The notes under the pieces: generated by a model
Databases searched by the model: none
Told to the model about the DNA's origin: nothing
What the model saw: the letters and a program-made list of their open reading frames with translations, nothing else
Part shown: piece after piece, positions 23,594-32,546 of the stretch
Numbering within the stretch: the stretch's first letter is position 1
Layout: the number at the start of each line of letters is the position of its first letter
Source: Pseudanabaena sp. FACHB-1998
Lineage (GTDB): Bacteria; Cyanobacteriota; Cyanobacteriia; Pseudanabaenales; Pseudanabaenaceae
Assembly (NCBI RefSeq): GCF_014696355.1
Contig: NZ_JACJQA010000009.1
Location: 19,014 to 83,013, forward strand
DNA length: 64,000 nucleotides
Reading direction: 5' to 3'
Made by a program: the position numbers and the translations under genes

Positions 23594-24361
23594 ATGATCA
23601 ACATCGGTGGCAACCCGCTAATGATTCTTTTGGCAATCGTTGCCGCTCTAGGAGGTGTAGGGTTATATTTTGTGCGAAATTTTCGCCCTGAGCTAGCCCG
23701 CGACCATGATATCTTTTTCTCGGCGATCGCCCTAGTATATGGAATCATCTTGCTAGCTTTTAATTTCCGTATGGAAATTACAACACAGTTAGCCCAAGTC
23801 CTAGTAGTTGGTTTTGCAGGTTGGTTTGCGGTAGAGTCCTTGGTATTGCGCCAAGCTCTGGCTAACCAAGCTCGTAGAGCGCCCTCTAGTCCCTTGGTGG
23901 ATGATGAAGAACCCATTGGTTCTGACTATCGTGTGGAAATCGATCCTACCCGTGAAATTGCGCCCCGTCGCGATCGCGACTCAGCACGTCGGATGCGTGG
24001 TTCCATATCTAACAGCGCTGAAGCCAGTGAGTTACGTGGAGATACTACTGATGAACGTCGCTCCCGCCGTTCTAAAGGCAGTACCAGCAACAATGATTCG
24101 GTGATTGATATTGACGAAAGCGATATTCGTCCTGTCAGCCCGAAGCGTCGTCCCCGTCCTAGCGGTGATGCTCCCAGTAGCGATCGCCCTAGCAGCGATC
24201 GTCCTAGCAGCGATCGTCCTAGAAATCGCAGTGGTGAATCCGAAAACTTTGATAATAGCGAATCCCCCAGAGATTCGGCTCCATCTGGACGTAGGCGTAG
24301 ACCATCTAGCCGCCCCACGGCATATTCAAATAATGAATCACCAGATCCTGACGATTTTTAA
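23594..24361 (+). CDS. ycf66: Ycf66 family protein
   Basis: A 255-residue protein with three hydrophobic segments in the first 90 residues (LMILLAIVAALGGVGLYFV, FFSAIALVYGIILLAF and LAQVLVVGFAGWFAVESLVL) and the family RPELARDHD motif between them. The remaining 165 residues are a low-complexity, Ser/Arg/Asp/Pro-rich tail containing four near-identical SSDRP repeats (HIP1-like CGATCGYCCTAGCAG units in DNA). It is probably a thylakoid or plasma membrane protein with a disordered cytosolic tail. The GGAGAAAT before ATG 23594 supports the start. Confidence 0.85.
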   Translation: MINIGGNPLMILLAIVAALGGVGLYFVRNFRPELARDHDIFFSAIALVYGIILLAFNFRMEITTQLAQVLVVGFAGWFAVESLVLRQALANQARRAPSSPLVDDEEPIGSDYRVEIDPTREIAPRRDRDSARRMRGSISNSAEASELRGDTTDERRSRRSKGSTSNNDSVIDIDESDIRPVSPKRRPRPSGDAPSSDRPSSDRPSSDRPRNRSGESENFDNSESPRDSAPSGRRRRPSSRPTAYSNNESPDPDDF

Positions 24362-24534
24362 GTTTATTTGATACCGTTAACTTTATATTTATTTCTGAAC
24401 TGATCTAGATCTAACTGATTTAACTTGGTTTAAGTTTACGAGTCTTTATAAGCTTTGTAAGGTAGTGTTAAATTAGCTTTTCACAGCTCCTTACATTTAA
24501 TTTGATCAACCATTACTTGGGCTTTCGATCAACC

Positions 24535-26154
24535 GTGAGTTATTGCGTTAATCCAACCTGTGCTAATCCGAATAACGAGCCATTCGCCATTAACTGCGCG
24601 AGTTGTGGTTCTAATTTAAAGCTGCGAAATCGTTATCGGGCAAGTCGTCCCCTGGGGAAAGGGGGATTTGGAGCCACATTTCTGGCTGCTGATGAGGGGC
24701 TGCCCGGATTTCCCTCTTGCGTGGTCAAGCAATTGCGCCCCAACACTCAATCCCCTAGTGTCATGAAAATGGCGCGTGAATTATTTGAACGGGAAGCTTT
24801 TACCCTTGGTAAGATTGGTAGCCACCCGCAAATTCCGCGTTTGCTAGATTATTTTGAGGAAGATAGTAATTTCTATCTCGTCCAAGAGTTTGTTGATGGG
24901 GAAACTTTAAAGCAAGAATTTGAGCGGCGCGGAGTATTTAGCGAAATTGAGATTCGTAAGATACTGACAGAGATTTTTCCTGCTCTAGGCTTTATGCATG
25001 AGAATGGGGTCATCCATCGAGACATTAAGCCTGCCAATATCATGCGCCGTAAGCAAGATGGACAATTGGTGCTAATTGACTTTGGTGCTGTTTCTAGCCA
25101 AGTTAATAAACCCTCTAGTGAGGAAGATCCCAGTGGTTTGTTGACCAATTTCGCGATCGGCACACCCGGATTTGCGCCACCTGAGCAGATGGCGATGCGC
25201 CCTGTATACTCCAGCGATCTCTATGCAACTGCCATGAGTTGTTTGTATTTGATGACGGGGCGATCGCCTAAAGACCTACCACACGATCCTTATACAGGCG
25301 AAATCAACTGGAAATCTCAAGTTAAGCTTGGCGATCGCATGAGGGTAGTTTTTGAGAAACTACTTCAACAGTCCGTCTCGCAAAGATTTCGCTCTGCCGA
25401 AGAAGCTCTACGAGCGCTAGAGTCTGGTGGTGTAGTAGAGGAGACTCCCAAGGCAGTTACGCCCGTTAACTATGCGTCTTCTACTCCTTCTTCCGTAAAC
25501 GTTCGTCCTGCAACCAATACGCAACTACCAAATTCTCGTATTCAGTCGCAGAAGTATGGCTCTCAGGGATCTCAATTTGATAGCGGTATGCTGACTACGG
25601 GCAATACTCGTTCTGGTAGTCGGATTAATGGCGAACTTAAAGGGGGGCGTAAGGTTATTGTTGAATACAGTCAAGGTAAGCGTAATTTTGCCAATCAGGA
25701 CTATTCTAAGGCTGCCTTTGGTAGCGCGACCTTATCTGGGATCGTGATGAGTCGCTCGAAACTCGTCGAGGCAGATTTTTGTCATACCGACTTGACAGGG
25801 GCAAGCTTTCAAGGAGCAAACCTGTCGCAAGCAAAGTTAAATAGTGCTAATTTGCGTGAAGCAAAAATGCAGCGTGCAGTGCTGGTTAAATCAGATTTAG
25901 GTAGTGCGTCAATGATCTTGGCAGATTTGCGCGAAGCCAATTTGCAATCAGCCTATATGAGTAAAGCCGATTTATCAGGTGCAAATCTCAGTGGGGCAAA
26001 CCTAAAAGGAGCCTATCTCAGTCAAGCAAATCTCAGTGGCACAAATCTGTGTGGCGCAGATTTAAAAGGAGCCAAAATCTCCGACGAACAGCTATCTCAA
26101 GCAAAAACTAATTGGGGAACTATTCGCCCTGATGGTAGCAAGCGCCTATTTTAA
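24535..26154 (+). CDS. spkB: Ser/Thr protein kinase with Cys-motif and pentapeptide repeats (SpkB-like)
   Basis: A 539-residue kinase starting at GTG 24535, chosen because SpkB-type proteins begin MSYC. In order: a four-cysteine zinc-like motif (C4, C9, C21, C24); a Hanks-type kinase domain at residues 32-300 with glycine loop GKGGFGATF, VVKQL lysine, catalytic HRDIKPANI and LIDFG; a disordered linker; and pentapeptide repeats at about 395-515. This order matches Synechocystis SpkB, a kinase tied to motility and oxidative stress in the literature. All catalytic residues seem present, so it should be active. Confidence 0.88.
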   Translation: MSYCVNPTCANPNNEPFAINCASCGSNLKLRNRYRASRPLGKGGFGATFLAADEGLPGFPSCVVKQLRPNTQSPSVMKMARELFEREAFTLGKIGSHPQIPRLLDYFEEDSNFYLVQEFVDGETLKQEFERRGVFSEIEIRKILTEIFPALGFMHENGVIHRDIKPANIMRRKQDGQLVLIDFGAVSSQVNKPSSEEDPSGLLTNFAIGTPGFAPPEQMAMRPVYSSDLYATAMSCLYLMTGRSPKDLPHDPYTGEINWKSQVKLGDRMRVVFEKLLQQSVSQRFRSAEEALRALESGGVVEETPKAVTPVNYASSTPSSVNVRPATNTQLPNSRIQSQKYGSQGSQFDSGMLTTGNTRSGSRINGELKGGRKVIVEYSQGKRNFANQDYSKAAFGSATLSGIVMSRSKLVEADFCHTDLTGASFQGANLSQAKLNSANLREAKMQRAVLVKSDLGSASMILADLREANLQSAYMSKADLSGANLSGANLKGAYLSQANLSGTNLCGADLKGAKISDEQLSQAKTNWGTIRPDGSKRLF

Positions 26155-26158
26155 TTCT

Positions 26159-26191
26159 AAGAATAGGATGCGCGTCGCGCATCCTATTCTT
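26159..26191. terminator. Perfect palindrome after the kinase gene
   Basis: AAGAATAGGATGCGCG and its exact reverse complement flank a single T, five bases after the stop codon. Confidence 0.7.
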
Positions 26192-26222
26192 GTGTCTATC
26201 TATATGTACGGATATTAAGATT

Positions 26223-27584
26223 GTGAGACTTACGGATAATCAATTAGTTGTTCTATTTACGGAGCTTTTGGGAGATGACCGAGTTATAGCTTTTGATAGC
26301 CTCAAATCCCATGTGCATCAGCGCATCGTGCAAAGTCTTACACCTGATAGTCTCTCGCCCGCCTGTGTAATTTATCCCCAAAGTATTAACGAACTAGCCA
26401 AGGCGATCGCCCTAGCCTATGAGCATCGATTGCGGGTGCTGCCCTGCGGTAACGCAACAAAATTGGATTGGGGTGGCTTAGTTAGTCGCGCCGATGTGGT
26501 GGTGAGTACATCGCGACTAAATCAGATCATTGAGCATTGTGTCGGTGACCTTACAGTAACGGTGCAAGCGGGGGTGAAGTATCAAGATTTGCAAGCAGTC
26601 TTAGCTGAGAAAGGACAGTTTTTAGCAATCGATCCTCCCTATAGTCCAGATGCAACGATTGGCGGCATTTTGGCAACAGGTAGTGCAGGTTCATTGCGGC
26701 ATCGCTATAACAGCGTGCGCGATATGTGCTTGGGGATCGAGTTTGTACGCTCCGATGGCGAAGTAGTCAAAGCAGGGGGGCGCGTAGTTAAAAACGTGGC
26801 TGGCTATGACCTCATGAAATTATTAACGGGTTCCTATGGGACTTTGGGGATTGCGTCCACGATTACTTTTAGACTTTATCCTTTGCCCGAATTTACTCAA
26901 ATTGTCGTAGTTACGGGGGCATCTGAGGCGATCGCCCAATTACAGCAGCAAATTAGTAAATCAGTATTAACTCCTACGGCTTGCGATTTATTATCGGCTT
27001 CAGCAATTCTAAAATTAGGTTTAGGTGAAGATATTGGTTTAGCAATTCAATTTTCGAGCCTTAAAGTTAGCGTCATCGAACAATGCGATCGCGTGGCAGC
27101 CCTTGCCAAAGAATTGAATCTACAGGTTCAGATGATTGATCAAGTTCAAGATTTTTGGCGATCGCTAGAAAATTTGTTATGGCAAAGCGAACTTCGCAAT
27201 TCGGAGCAATCATCTATAATTCAATCGATTGTCTGCAAATTAGGGATTTTATCATCAGGAAGTACTGCGCTCATTCAGCAATGCGAACAAATTTTTAGCA
27301 CTCAATCCTATTTCCTCCAAATTCATGCTGGCAGTGGTTTAGGCATATTGCAAGTAGAAGATGGACAAAATCTGGAGATTGCTAATCAGCTAGCAAAAGT
27401 AAGAAGTATTACTGAATCCCATAGTGGATTTTTGACAATTCTCGAAGCTCCTCAAGATTTGAAATTTAATAGCATTTTGGGCAATGTTTGGGGATATACA
27501 GGCAATGCTCGCGATTTAATGATGAAAATTCAACAACAGTTTGATCCTAGAGGCTTGCTCAGTTGCGATCGCCTGAATTGTTAG
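26223..27584 (+). CDS. glcE: Glycolate oxidase FAD-binding subunit GlcE
   Basis: A 453-residue FAD-binding PCMH-type subunit of glycolate dehydrogenase, which feeds photorespiratory glycolate into glyoxylate. FAD-domain signatures: PCGNATKLDWGG near residue 80, then DPPYSPDATIGGILATGSAG near 135-155, GGRVVKNVAGYDLMKLLTGSYGTLG near 190-215, and a C-terminal DPRGLLSC. The GTG at 26223 is chosen, since an upstream TTG lies in a palindrome. It is the first of five closely spaced genes. GlcD is not in this window. Confidence 0.9.
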   Translation: MRLTDNQLVVLFTELLGDDRVIAFDSLKSHVHQRIVQSLTPDSLSPACVIYPQSINELAKAIALAYEHRLRVLPCGNATKLDWGGLVSRADVVVSTSRLNQIIEHCVGDLTVTVQAGVKYQDLQAVLAEKGQFLAIDPPYSPDATIGGILATGSAGSLRHRYNSVRDMCLGIEFVRSDGEVVKAGGRVVKNVAGYDLMKLLTGSYGTLGIASTITFRLYPLPEFTQIVVVTGASEAIAQLQQQISKSVLTPTACDLLSASAILKLGLGEDIGLAIQFSSLKVSVIEQCDRVAALAKELNLQVQMIDQVQDFWRSLENLLWQSELRNSEQSSIIQSIVCKLGILSSGSTALIQQCEQIFSTQSYFLQIHAGSGLGILQVEDGQNLEIANQLAKVRSITESHSGFLTILEAPQDLKFNSILGNVWGYTGNARDLMMKIQQQFDPRGLLSCDRLNC

Positions 27585-27672
27585 AGTGGCGGTGCAAAGC
27601 GCTGCCATTCCTTTTTGTTTTTTTTGATATAGTGCGTATATGGGCTTTCTGATTTTTATGGAGGTTTAGGCA

Positions 27673-28272
27673 ATGGCGATCGCATCAGAGCAACCTAAAA
27701 ATATAGAGATAACTGGATCATTAAGCACCAATAGCTTATCAATCGAAGAATTTTTGGCTTTACCAGAAACTAAACCTGCTAGTGAATATATTGACGGTCA
27801 AATTTATCAGAAACCTATGCCACAGGGACAACATAGTACTTTTCAAGCAGAAATTGTTACCTCAATTAATTTGATTGGGAAGCCTCAAAAACTTGCTTTT
27901 GCATTTCCTGAGTTACGCTGTAATTTTGCAGGTATATCAATCGTTCCTGATATTGCGGTGATGCGTTGGACAAATATACCGTTCCTGCCAAATAAACGAG
28001 TTGCCAATCAGATTTTGGTTTCCCCTGATTGGATTATTGAGATTCTTTCGCCAGATCAGTCACCTTTGAGGGTAATGAGCAAGATCAGTTCAGCTATTAC
28101 CAATGGTTCTGAACTTGGTTGGCTAATCTCACCAGCCCAAGATTTTATTATGGTTTTCCAAGGCGATCGCTTCCCTGAAAAAATGTCTGGTAAAGATGTT
28201 CTACCCGTTTTAAATGTTTTAAATTGGCAGGTAACGGTGGATGATGTATTTAATTTGTTGTGTTTGGAATAA
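27673..28272 (+). CDS. Uma2/DUF820 family putative PD-(D/E)XK nuclease
   Basis: A 199-residue member of the large cyanobacterial Uma2 (DUF820) family with a restriction-endonuclease-like fold. Visible motifs: LSIEEFLALPETKPASEYIDGQ near residue 22, then VPDIAVMRW (Asp near 94) and PDWIIEILSPDQS (Glu near 118). The usual ExK lysine after the Glu region is not obvious, as in many members. A GGAGG-like site precedes the ATG. It sits between glcE and glcF, 88 and 10 bases from them. Function unknown. Confidence 0.82.
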   Translation: MAIASEQPKNIEITGSLSTNSLSIEEFLALPETKPASEYIDGQIYQKPMPQGQHSTFQAEIVTSINLIGKPQKLAFAFPELRCNFAGISIVPDIAVMRWTNIPFLPNKRVANQILVSPDWIIEILSPDQSPLRVMSKISSAITNGSELGWLISPAQDFIMVFQGDRFPEKMSGKDVLPVLNVLNWQVTVDDVFNLLCLE

Positions 28273-28282
28273 ATTTTAAAAT

Positions 28283-29665
28283 ATGCAAGTCTCTGACAAG
28301 TCTAGCTTTGAGAATATCTTTATTAATAATCAAAATAATTATGAAATAGTTCCTAGTTTTGATGCTAAAAATCCACCAAAACCAGAGTTAATCGATGCCT
28401 GTGTGCATTGCGGCTTTTGTCTATCCACTTGTCCGAGTTATCGCATCATTGGCAAAGAGACAGATTCGCCACGCGGTAGAATCTATTTAATGGATGGAAT
28501 TAATGAAGGTGAAATTCCCTTATCTCCTGCGATCGCTCAGCATTTTGATACCTGCTTAGGTTGCTTAGCCTGTGTCACTACTTGCCCCTCTGGTGTGCAG
28601 TATGACCAACTCATCGAGGCAACTCGCGCCCAAGTAGAACGCAACCATCCGCGATCGCTACCTGAGCAATTATTACGGAAGTTTATCTTTGCCACATTCC
28701 CCTATCCCAATCGCCTCCGAGTCCTGCTTGCGCCACTATTGGTTTATCAGAAATTAGGTTTCCAAAAACTATTGCGATCGACAGGTTGGCTAGAGAAGTT
28801 TCTACCTGAACAAATTACAGCAATGGAATCGGTATTACCCGAACTCACTCCCGCAGCATTTAAAGATAACTTACCTGAAGTGATTCCAGCCAAGGGAGAG
28901 AAGCGTTATCGCGTCGGTATGATTTTAGGCTGTGTGCAGCGCGTATTTTTGCCAGAGGTGAATAATGCCACCGTGCGCGTATTAACTGCTAATGGTTGCG
29001 AAATCGTTATTCCAAAATCCCAAGGCTGTTGCGGAGCTTTGACCCATCACCAAGGACAAGAAGCGCAAACTCTGGAACTTGCTAAGCAAACTATTGATAC
29101 CTTTGCAAATCTCAATCTTGATGCTGTGTTAATCAATGCGTCAGGTTGTGGGCATACCCTCAAGGAATATGGTCACATTCTCAAAGACGATCCTAAGTAT
29201 GCCGAAAAAGCAAAGGCATTCTCTAGCAAAGTGAAGGATGTACAGGAATTTCTGGACAATGTGGGCTTGACTGCGAAGTTGTCACCTTTGCAGGATCAGC
29301 CATTGGCGATCGCCTATCAAGATGCTTGCCACATGCTGCATGGACAAAAAATCAGCCTCGAACCCCGCCGCCTCTTGCGCCAGATTCCCAACGTGCAGTT
29401 AAGGGAATCCGTTGATGCTGCGCTCTGTTGCGGTAGTGCAGGTATCTACAATATTTTGCAGCCAGAAGTTGGTAATGAGTTGGGAGAGATGAAGGTAAAT
29501 AACCTCACGGACACTGGTGCAGAGGTGATTGCTTCGGCAAATGTGGGATGTATTACCCAAATTCGTAAGCATTTAAAATTGCAAAATAAGAATGTTCTAC
29601 TCATGCATCCAATGGAGCTTTTAGACTATTCCATTCGCGGTAAAAAACTTGATTCAAGACAGTAA
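28283..29665 (+). CDS. glcF: Glycolate oxidase iron-sulfur subunit GlcF
   Basis: A 460-residue Fe-S subunit with two N-terminal 4Fe-4S motifs, CVHCGFCLSTCP near residue 39 and CLGCLACVTTCP near 92. Two C-terminal CCG domains follow (QGCCGALTHH near 250 and DAALCCGSAGIYN near 380) that bind further redox centres. It passes electrons from GlcD/GlcE flavin to the quinone pool. The N-terminal 25 residues vary among homologues. It lies 10 bases after Uma2 and 11 bases before the AlkB-like gene. Confidence 0.93.
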   Translation: MQVSDKSSFENIFINNQNNYEIVPSFDAKNPPKPELIDACVHCGFCLSTCPSYRIIGKETDSPRGRIYLMDGINEGEIPLSPAIAQHFDTCLGCLACVTTCPSGVQYDQLIEATRAQVERNHPRSLPEQLLRKFIFATFPYPNRLRVLLAPLLVYQKLGFQKLLRSTGWLEKFLPEQITAMESVLPELTPAAFKDNLPEVIPAKGEKRYRVGMILGCVQRVFLPEVNNATVRVLTANGCEIVIPKSQGCCGALTHHQGQEAQTLELAKQTIDTFANLNLDAVLINASGCGHTLKEYGHILKDDPKYAEKAKAFSSKVKDVQEFLDNVGLTAKLSPLQDQPLAIAYQDACHMLHGQKISLEPRRLLRQIPNVQLRESVDAALCCGSAGIYNILQPEVGNELGEMKVNNLTDTGAEVIASANVGCITQIRKHLKLQNKNVLLMHPMELLDYSIRGKKLDSRQ

Positions 29666-29676
29666 TTCTTAAATTA

Positions 29677-30303
29677 ATGAACCCAGATAGCAAGCCTGAA
29701 TTTATTGAAATTTCTAAGGCTGAGATTTGCTTGTATAGAAATTTCCTGCATGACTGGGAAGCTCAAAGAGTTTACCAAGAATTAATTGAAAATATTGCTT
29801 GGCAACAAGATTTAATTAAGTTATATGGTCGTAAAATTCCAATTCCTCGTTTAACAGCTTGGTATGGGGATGAGGGAGTATCTTATAAATATTCGGGTAT
29901 CTTGATGCAACCTCATCCTTGGACAGAAACTTTATCTCAACTTAAAAATTGGATTGAAAATCGAATATCTGGTAAATTTAATAGTGTTTTACTTAATCAC
30001 TATCGAAATGGTAATGATAGTGTTGCATGGCATAGTGATGATGAGCCAGAATTAGGCGAAAATCCAATAATTGCATCTTTAAGTTTAGGTGTATCCAGAA
30101 AATTTGAAATGCGATCGCGATCGCATCCAGATGTAGATAAGTTAGAAATATTACTGAACAGTGGTGATTTATTAATAATGGGTGGGGACACTCAGCAAAA
30201 TTGGCAACATCAAATACCAAAAATGCGTAAAGTGACTGAATCTAGAATTAATTTAACTTTTAGAAGTATTCTTATATCTATAGACGAAATGGGAATAGGA
30301 TAA
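29677..30303 (+). CDS. AlkB-like 2-oxoglutarate/Fe(II) dioxygenase
   Basis: A 208-residue enzyme of the AlkB family that repairs alkylated nucleic-acid bases by oxidative demethylation. The iron ligands are visible: H119 and D121 in AWHSDDE and H178 in NWQHQIP. The 2-oxoglutarate-binding arginines are R190 and R196 in SRINLTFRSI. PRLTAWYGD near residue 58 and LLNHYRNGNDSVAWHSD match the ALKBH2/3-like branch, which acts on DNA. It is 11 bases after glcF and five bases before a methyltransferase-like gene. Confidence 0.92.
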   Translation: MNPDSKPEFIEISKAEICLYRNFLHDWEAQRVYQELIENIAWQQDLIKLYGRKIPIPRLTAWYGDEGVSYKYSGILMQPHPWTETLSQLKNWIENRISGKFNSVLLNHYRNGNDSVAWHSDDEPELGENPIIASLSLGVSRKFEMRSRSHPDVDKLEILLNSGDLLIMGGDTQQNWQHQIPKMRKVTESRINLTFRSILISIDEMGIG

Positions 30304-30308
30304 CTATT

Positions 30309-31613
30309 ATGAATAAATTAAATAAGATTTATGATCTAATTTTAGAGGGTCTGTATTCATCCTATGGAATTACATCTGAATTGGGAAGGAAAGAATTCTT
30401 GAGTGGGTTAAAACCACATATTCGAGATCTCAGAGAAAGTTTTCAGAATAAACAGGTCAGAGTTGATTACTCAAATAAAAATATCCAAGCTGCTTATTTA
30501 ATAGCATATTATCCCTCTTATGTCGAAATGACCTATGAAGTTTTAAATCGTCATGGGGTTGAAGCTTTATCTTTTAAAAACAAAGAACTTAATGTATGTT
30601 TGTTTGGGGCAGGTGCCGCTCCTGAAGCAATCGCTTTACTAAACTTTATTACAACTCATAATCTGAATAATATTGAGGTAGTAGTTATTCGTGCCTACGA
30701 TATTTTTGCATCAACTTGGAGCTTTAGCCTTGATTTAATAGAACAGTTTATTGTCCCCCATTTTTGGGAATCAAAAAAATTTAAACTAATTGGTAGAGAC
30801 TTAGATTTATGTAAGCATGATGGATTCAAAGATATTAGACAGGAGATTCGCAATTCTAACCTGTTGATATTTCAAAATTGTTTAAATGAACTTGATGATA
30901 GAAATACAGCAATTCAAAATATAAAATATTTAGCACAAAATATCTCGCCAGAAAGTACGTTAATTATTGCAGACTTATCTGGATATCAAGTAGTAATAGA
31001 AGCAAAATCAAAAATCGAATATATTTTAAAAGAAATCCCTCGTTTAAATTTTTTTAAATCAAATGATAAGGAAGAAATACGCATAAAAACATTAATTCCG
31101 TTGATTATTAAGCAAAATCTTTTAACAGGAAGTGATGGATTAATCCCACGATCAACAGTTAAATTTAATTTTATTAGTGCCTACCACTTGCCAGAAGCTC
31201 CAGATGTTATTCCTGATACTATTTCTTTAGAAATTTTGCGAGCTTATATTGAGAATCTAGAAATTACGCAACGTAATACACAGCAGGAAAATGAAGAATT
31301 AAGAAATTTGCTAAATCATTTACAGCAACAGACGCAAGATTTACAAAGGCGATTGGATGAACAAGTGAGATCTTCTATCAATTTTGAAGACAAAGAAAAT
31401 AGAGATTTGTCACTAGAAAGATTAGATAAATCTGTAGCCGCAGTAGATATATCTTTGCGTGAGCTAATTCTTCAGAATCGAGACGCAGTATTATCACAAA
31501 CTAAACTAGCTCATCGCAAGCTAGAAAAAAGATTGTGGATAGCAATTATTGGTGCTGGAGGATTAGGAATAATTGCAATTTGTTTATTATTAATTTCTTT
31601 GTTTCGTCGCTAG
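30309..31613 (+). CDS. Methyltransferase-like protein with coiled coil and C-terminal membrane anchor
   Basis: A 434-residue protein I cannot assign to a named family. Residues 95-260 look like a Rossmann methyltransferase: VCLFGAGAAPEAIALL resembles the SAM-binding loop, AYDIF gives the acidic residue (D131), and LLIFQNCLNELDD and LIIADLSG resemble later motifs. Residues 315-350 form a Gln/Glu-rich coiled coil, and residues 405-432 form one hydrophobic helix ending in FRR, so the protein is probably tail-anchored. It is five bases after the AlkB-like gene. Base composition is more AT-rich than its neighbours. Confidence 0.65.
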   Translation: MNKLNKIYDLILEGLYSSYGITSELGRKEFLSGLKPHIRDLRESFQNKQVRVDYSNKNIQAAYLIAYYPSYVEMTYEVLNRHGVEALSFKNKELNVCLFGAGAAPEAIALLNFITTHNLNNIEVVVIRAYDIFASTWSFSLDLIEQFIVPHFWESKKFKLIGRDLDLCKHDGFKDIRQEIRNSNLLIFQNCLNELDDRNTAIQNIKYLAQNISPESTLIIADLSGYQVVIEAKSKIEYILKEIPRLNFFKSNDKEEIRIKTLIPLIIKQNLLTGSDGLIPRSTVKFNFISAYHLPEAPDVIPDTISLEILRAYIENLEITQRNTQQENEELRNLLNHLQQQTQDLQRRLDEQVRSSINFEDKENRDLSLERLDKSVAAVDISLRELILQNRDAVLSQTKLAHRKLEKRLWIAIIGAGGLGIIAICLLLISLFRR

Positions 31614-31658
31614 ATAAAATTAATTGATATTAGGAACTAACATATGAAAGGATCTTGT

Positions 31659-32048
31659 TTACTGAATCTGATAAATATAACCATCATCAACCCGTACTCC
31701 ATTAACCATATTATCCGTTAGCCTTCTACCTGATAAATTACGATGCCATTGTAATTGGGAGTGACGCAAATCCTCAATTAACTCATGTTTGGGGCTTACC
31801 GCAATAAGTGAAGTCCAATCAATTTTTAATTCTGGTTGAACATCACGAAATACTGTCAAAATCTCTTTATAGGCTTTTAGAGTACCTTCGCGATCGCATA
31901 TCTCTGAAGTCAACATCAAATGCCACGACTCTGAATCCGAAGAATAAATCCAAAGTGCCGAATCAGTTGATAGCCCTGCTAAGTTGAGAGCATCAATTAA
32001 TCTTTGCCCTTCTTCAATTTCATAGTTTAGTAATGTTGCTGTAGCCAT
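31659..32048 (-). CDS. Unrecognised partner of a HEPN protein
   Basis: A 129-residue acidic protein whose ATG lies 22 bases inside the end of the HEPN gene, so the two are translationally coupled. I do not recognise the family. It has mixed alpha/beta character (DSALWIYSSDSESWHLMLTS, ILTVFRDVQPELKIDWTSLIAVSPKHELIEDLR) and ends with a beta hairpin RVDDGYIYQI. It lacks the GSxxxGxxxxxSDxD signature of the nucleotidyltransferases (MNT) that usually accompany HEPN proteins. A divergent antitoxin or effector role is possible. Confidence 0.6.
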   Translation of the reverse strand: MATATLLNYEIEEGQRLIDALNLAGLSTDSALWIYSSDSESWHLMLTSEICDREGTLKAYKEILTVFRDVQPELKIDWTSLIAVSPKHELIEDLRHSQLQWHRNLSGRRLTDNMVNGVRVDDGYIYQIQ

Positions 32049-32440
32049 TGAAAAACTCCATCATCAGGATCGGCAATTGCTGAGTACATATCGCGAGCTT
32101 CTTGTTCAGTATATGTTTTATAGCGGCTTTCAGGCTTCCAGTGTTCTATAACTAACAACCAATTAGAACCAAAATTTGGATCGCTACGACGAGATGCTAA
32201 TTCTTTGTCAAGTTTAGCATTTTTAACAAGTTTGACTAAATCGTGAGTGTGGCTATCTATAGCCATTTGCTTATCAGGAAAATCAAATTCTTTAGTATGT
32301 TTAGCAATACAGGCTTTCAAAGCGCACTCTACTATATAGCCACTGAGATAATAGGCTCCAGAATATTGATCATTTTGGAGGAGTACTTCGGCTTCTTTAA
32401 GGCGAATGCGTGCTAGGTTTTGAAAATCTTGCTTATTCAA
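32027..32440 (-). CDS. HEPN domain protein
   Basis: A 137-residue helical protein of the HEPN superfamily (PF05168-type). The two central helices read RIRLKEAEVLLQNDQYSGAYYL and GYIVECALKACIAKH, followed by HTHDLVKLVKNA, as in HEPN proteins. The RNase motif RxxxxH of toxic HEPN proteins is not obvious, so activity is uncertain. It overlaps the downstream gene by 22 bases, which is the arrangement of toxin-antitoxin or nucleotide-modifying pairs. Confidence 0.8.
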   Translation of the reverse strand: MNKQDFQNLARIRLKEAEVLLQNDQYSGAYYLSGYIVECALKACIAKHTKEFDFPDKQMAIDSHTHDLVKLVKNAKLDKELASRRSDPNFGSNWLLVIEHWKPESRYKTYTEQEARDMYSAIADPDDGVFQWLQQHY

Positions 32441-32546
32441 GGAAATAGCGTAACCTTATTGCTGTAGTTATACTTAAATATATCAGCAGAAAAGATCTAT
32501 AGACAGCGATAGCCTATTCCGCCGATTAATTTTTGCCCTAAAGTAT

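Noticed and set aside
23926..24371. Long overlapping ORFs within ycf66
   Set aside because: They arise from the low-complexity Ser/Arg/Asp/Pro tail read in other frames; Ycf66 has the family start and membrane segments.
18316..25220. Further GTATAC motifs near 18316, 21213 and 25203
   Set aside because: They are single half sites inside genes or in the tRNA promoter, lack the second half, and are expected by chance.
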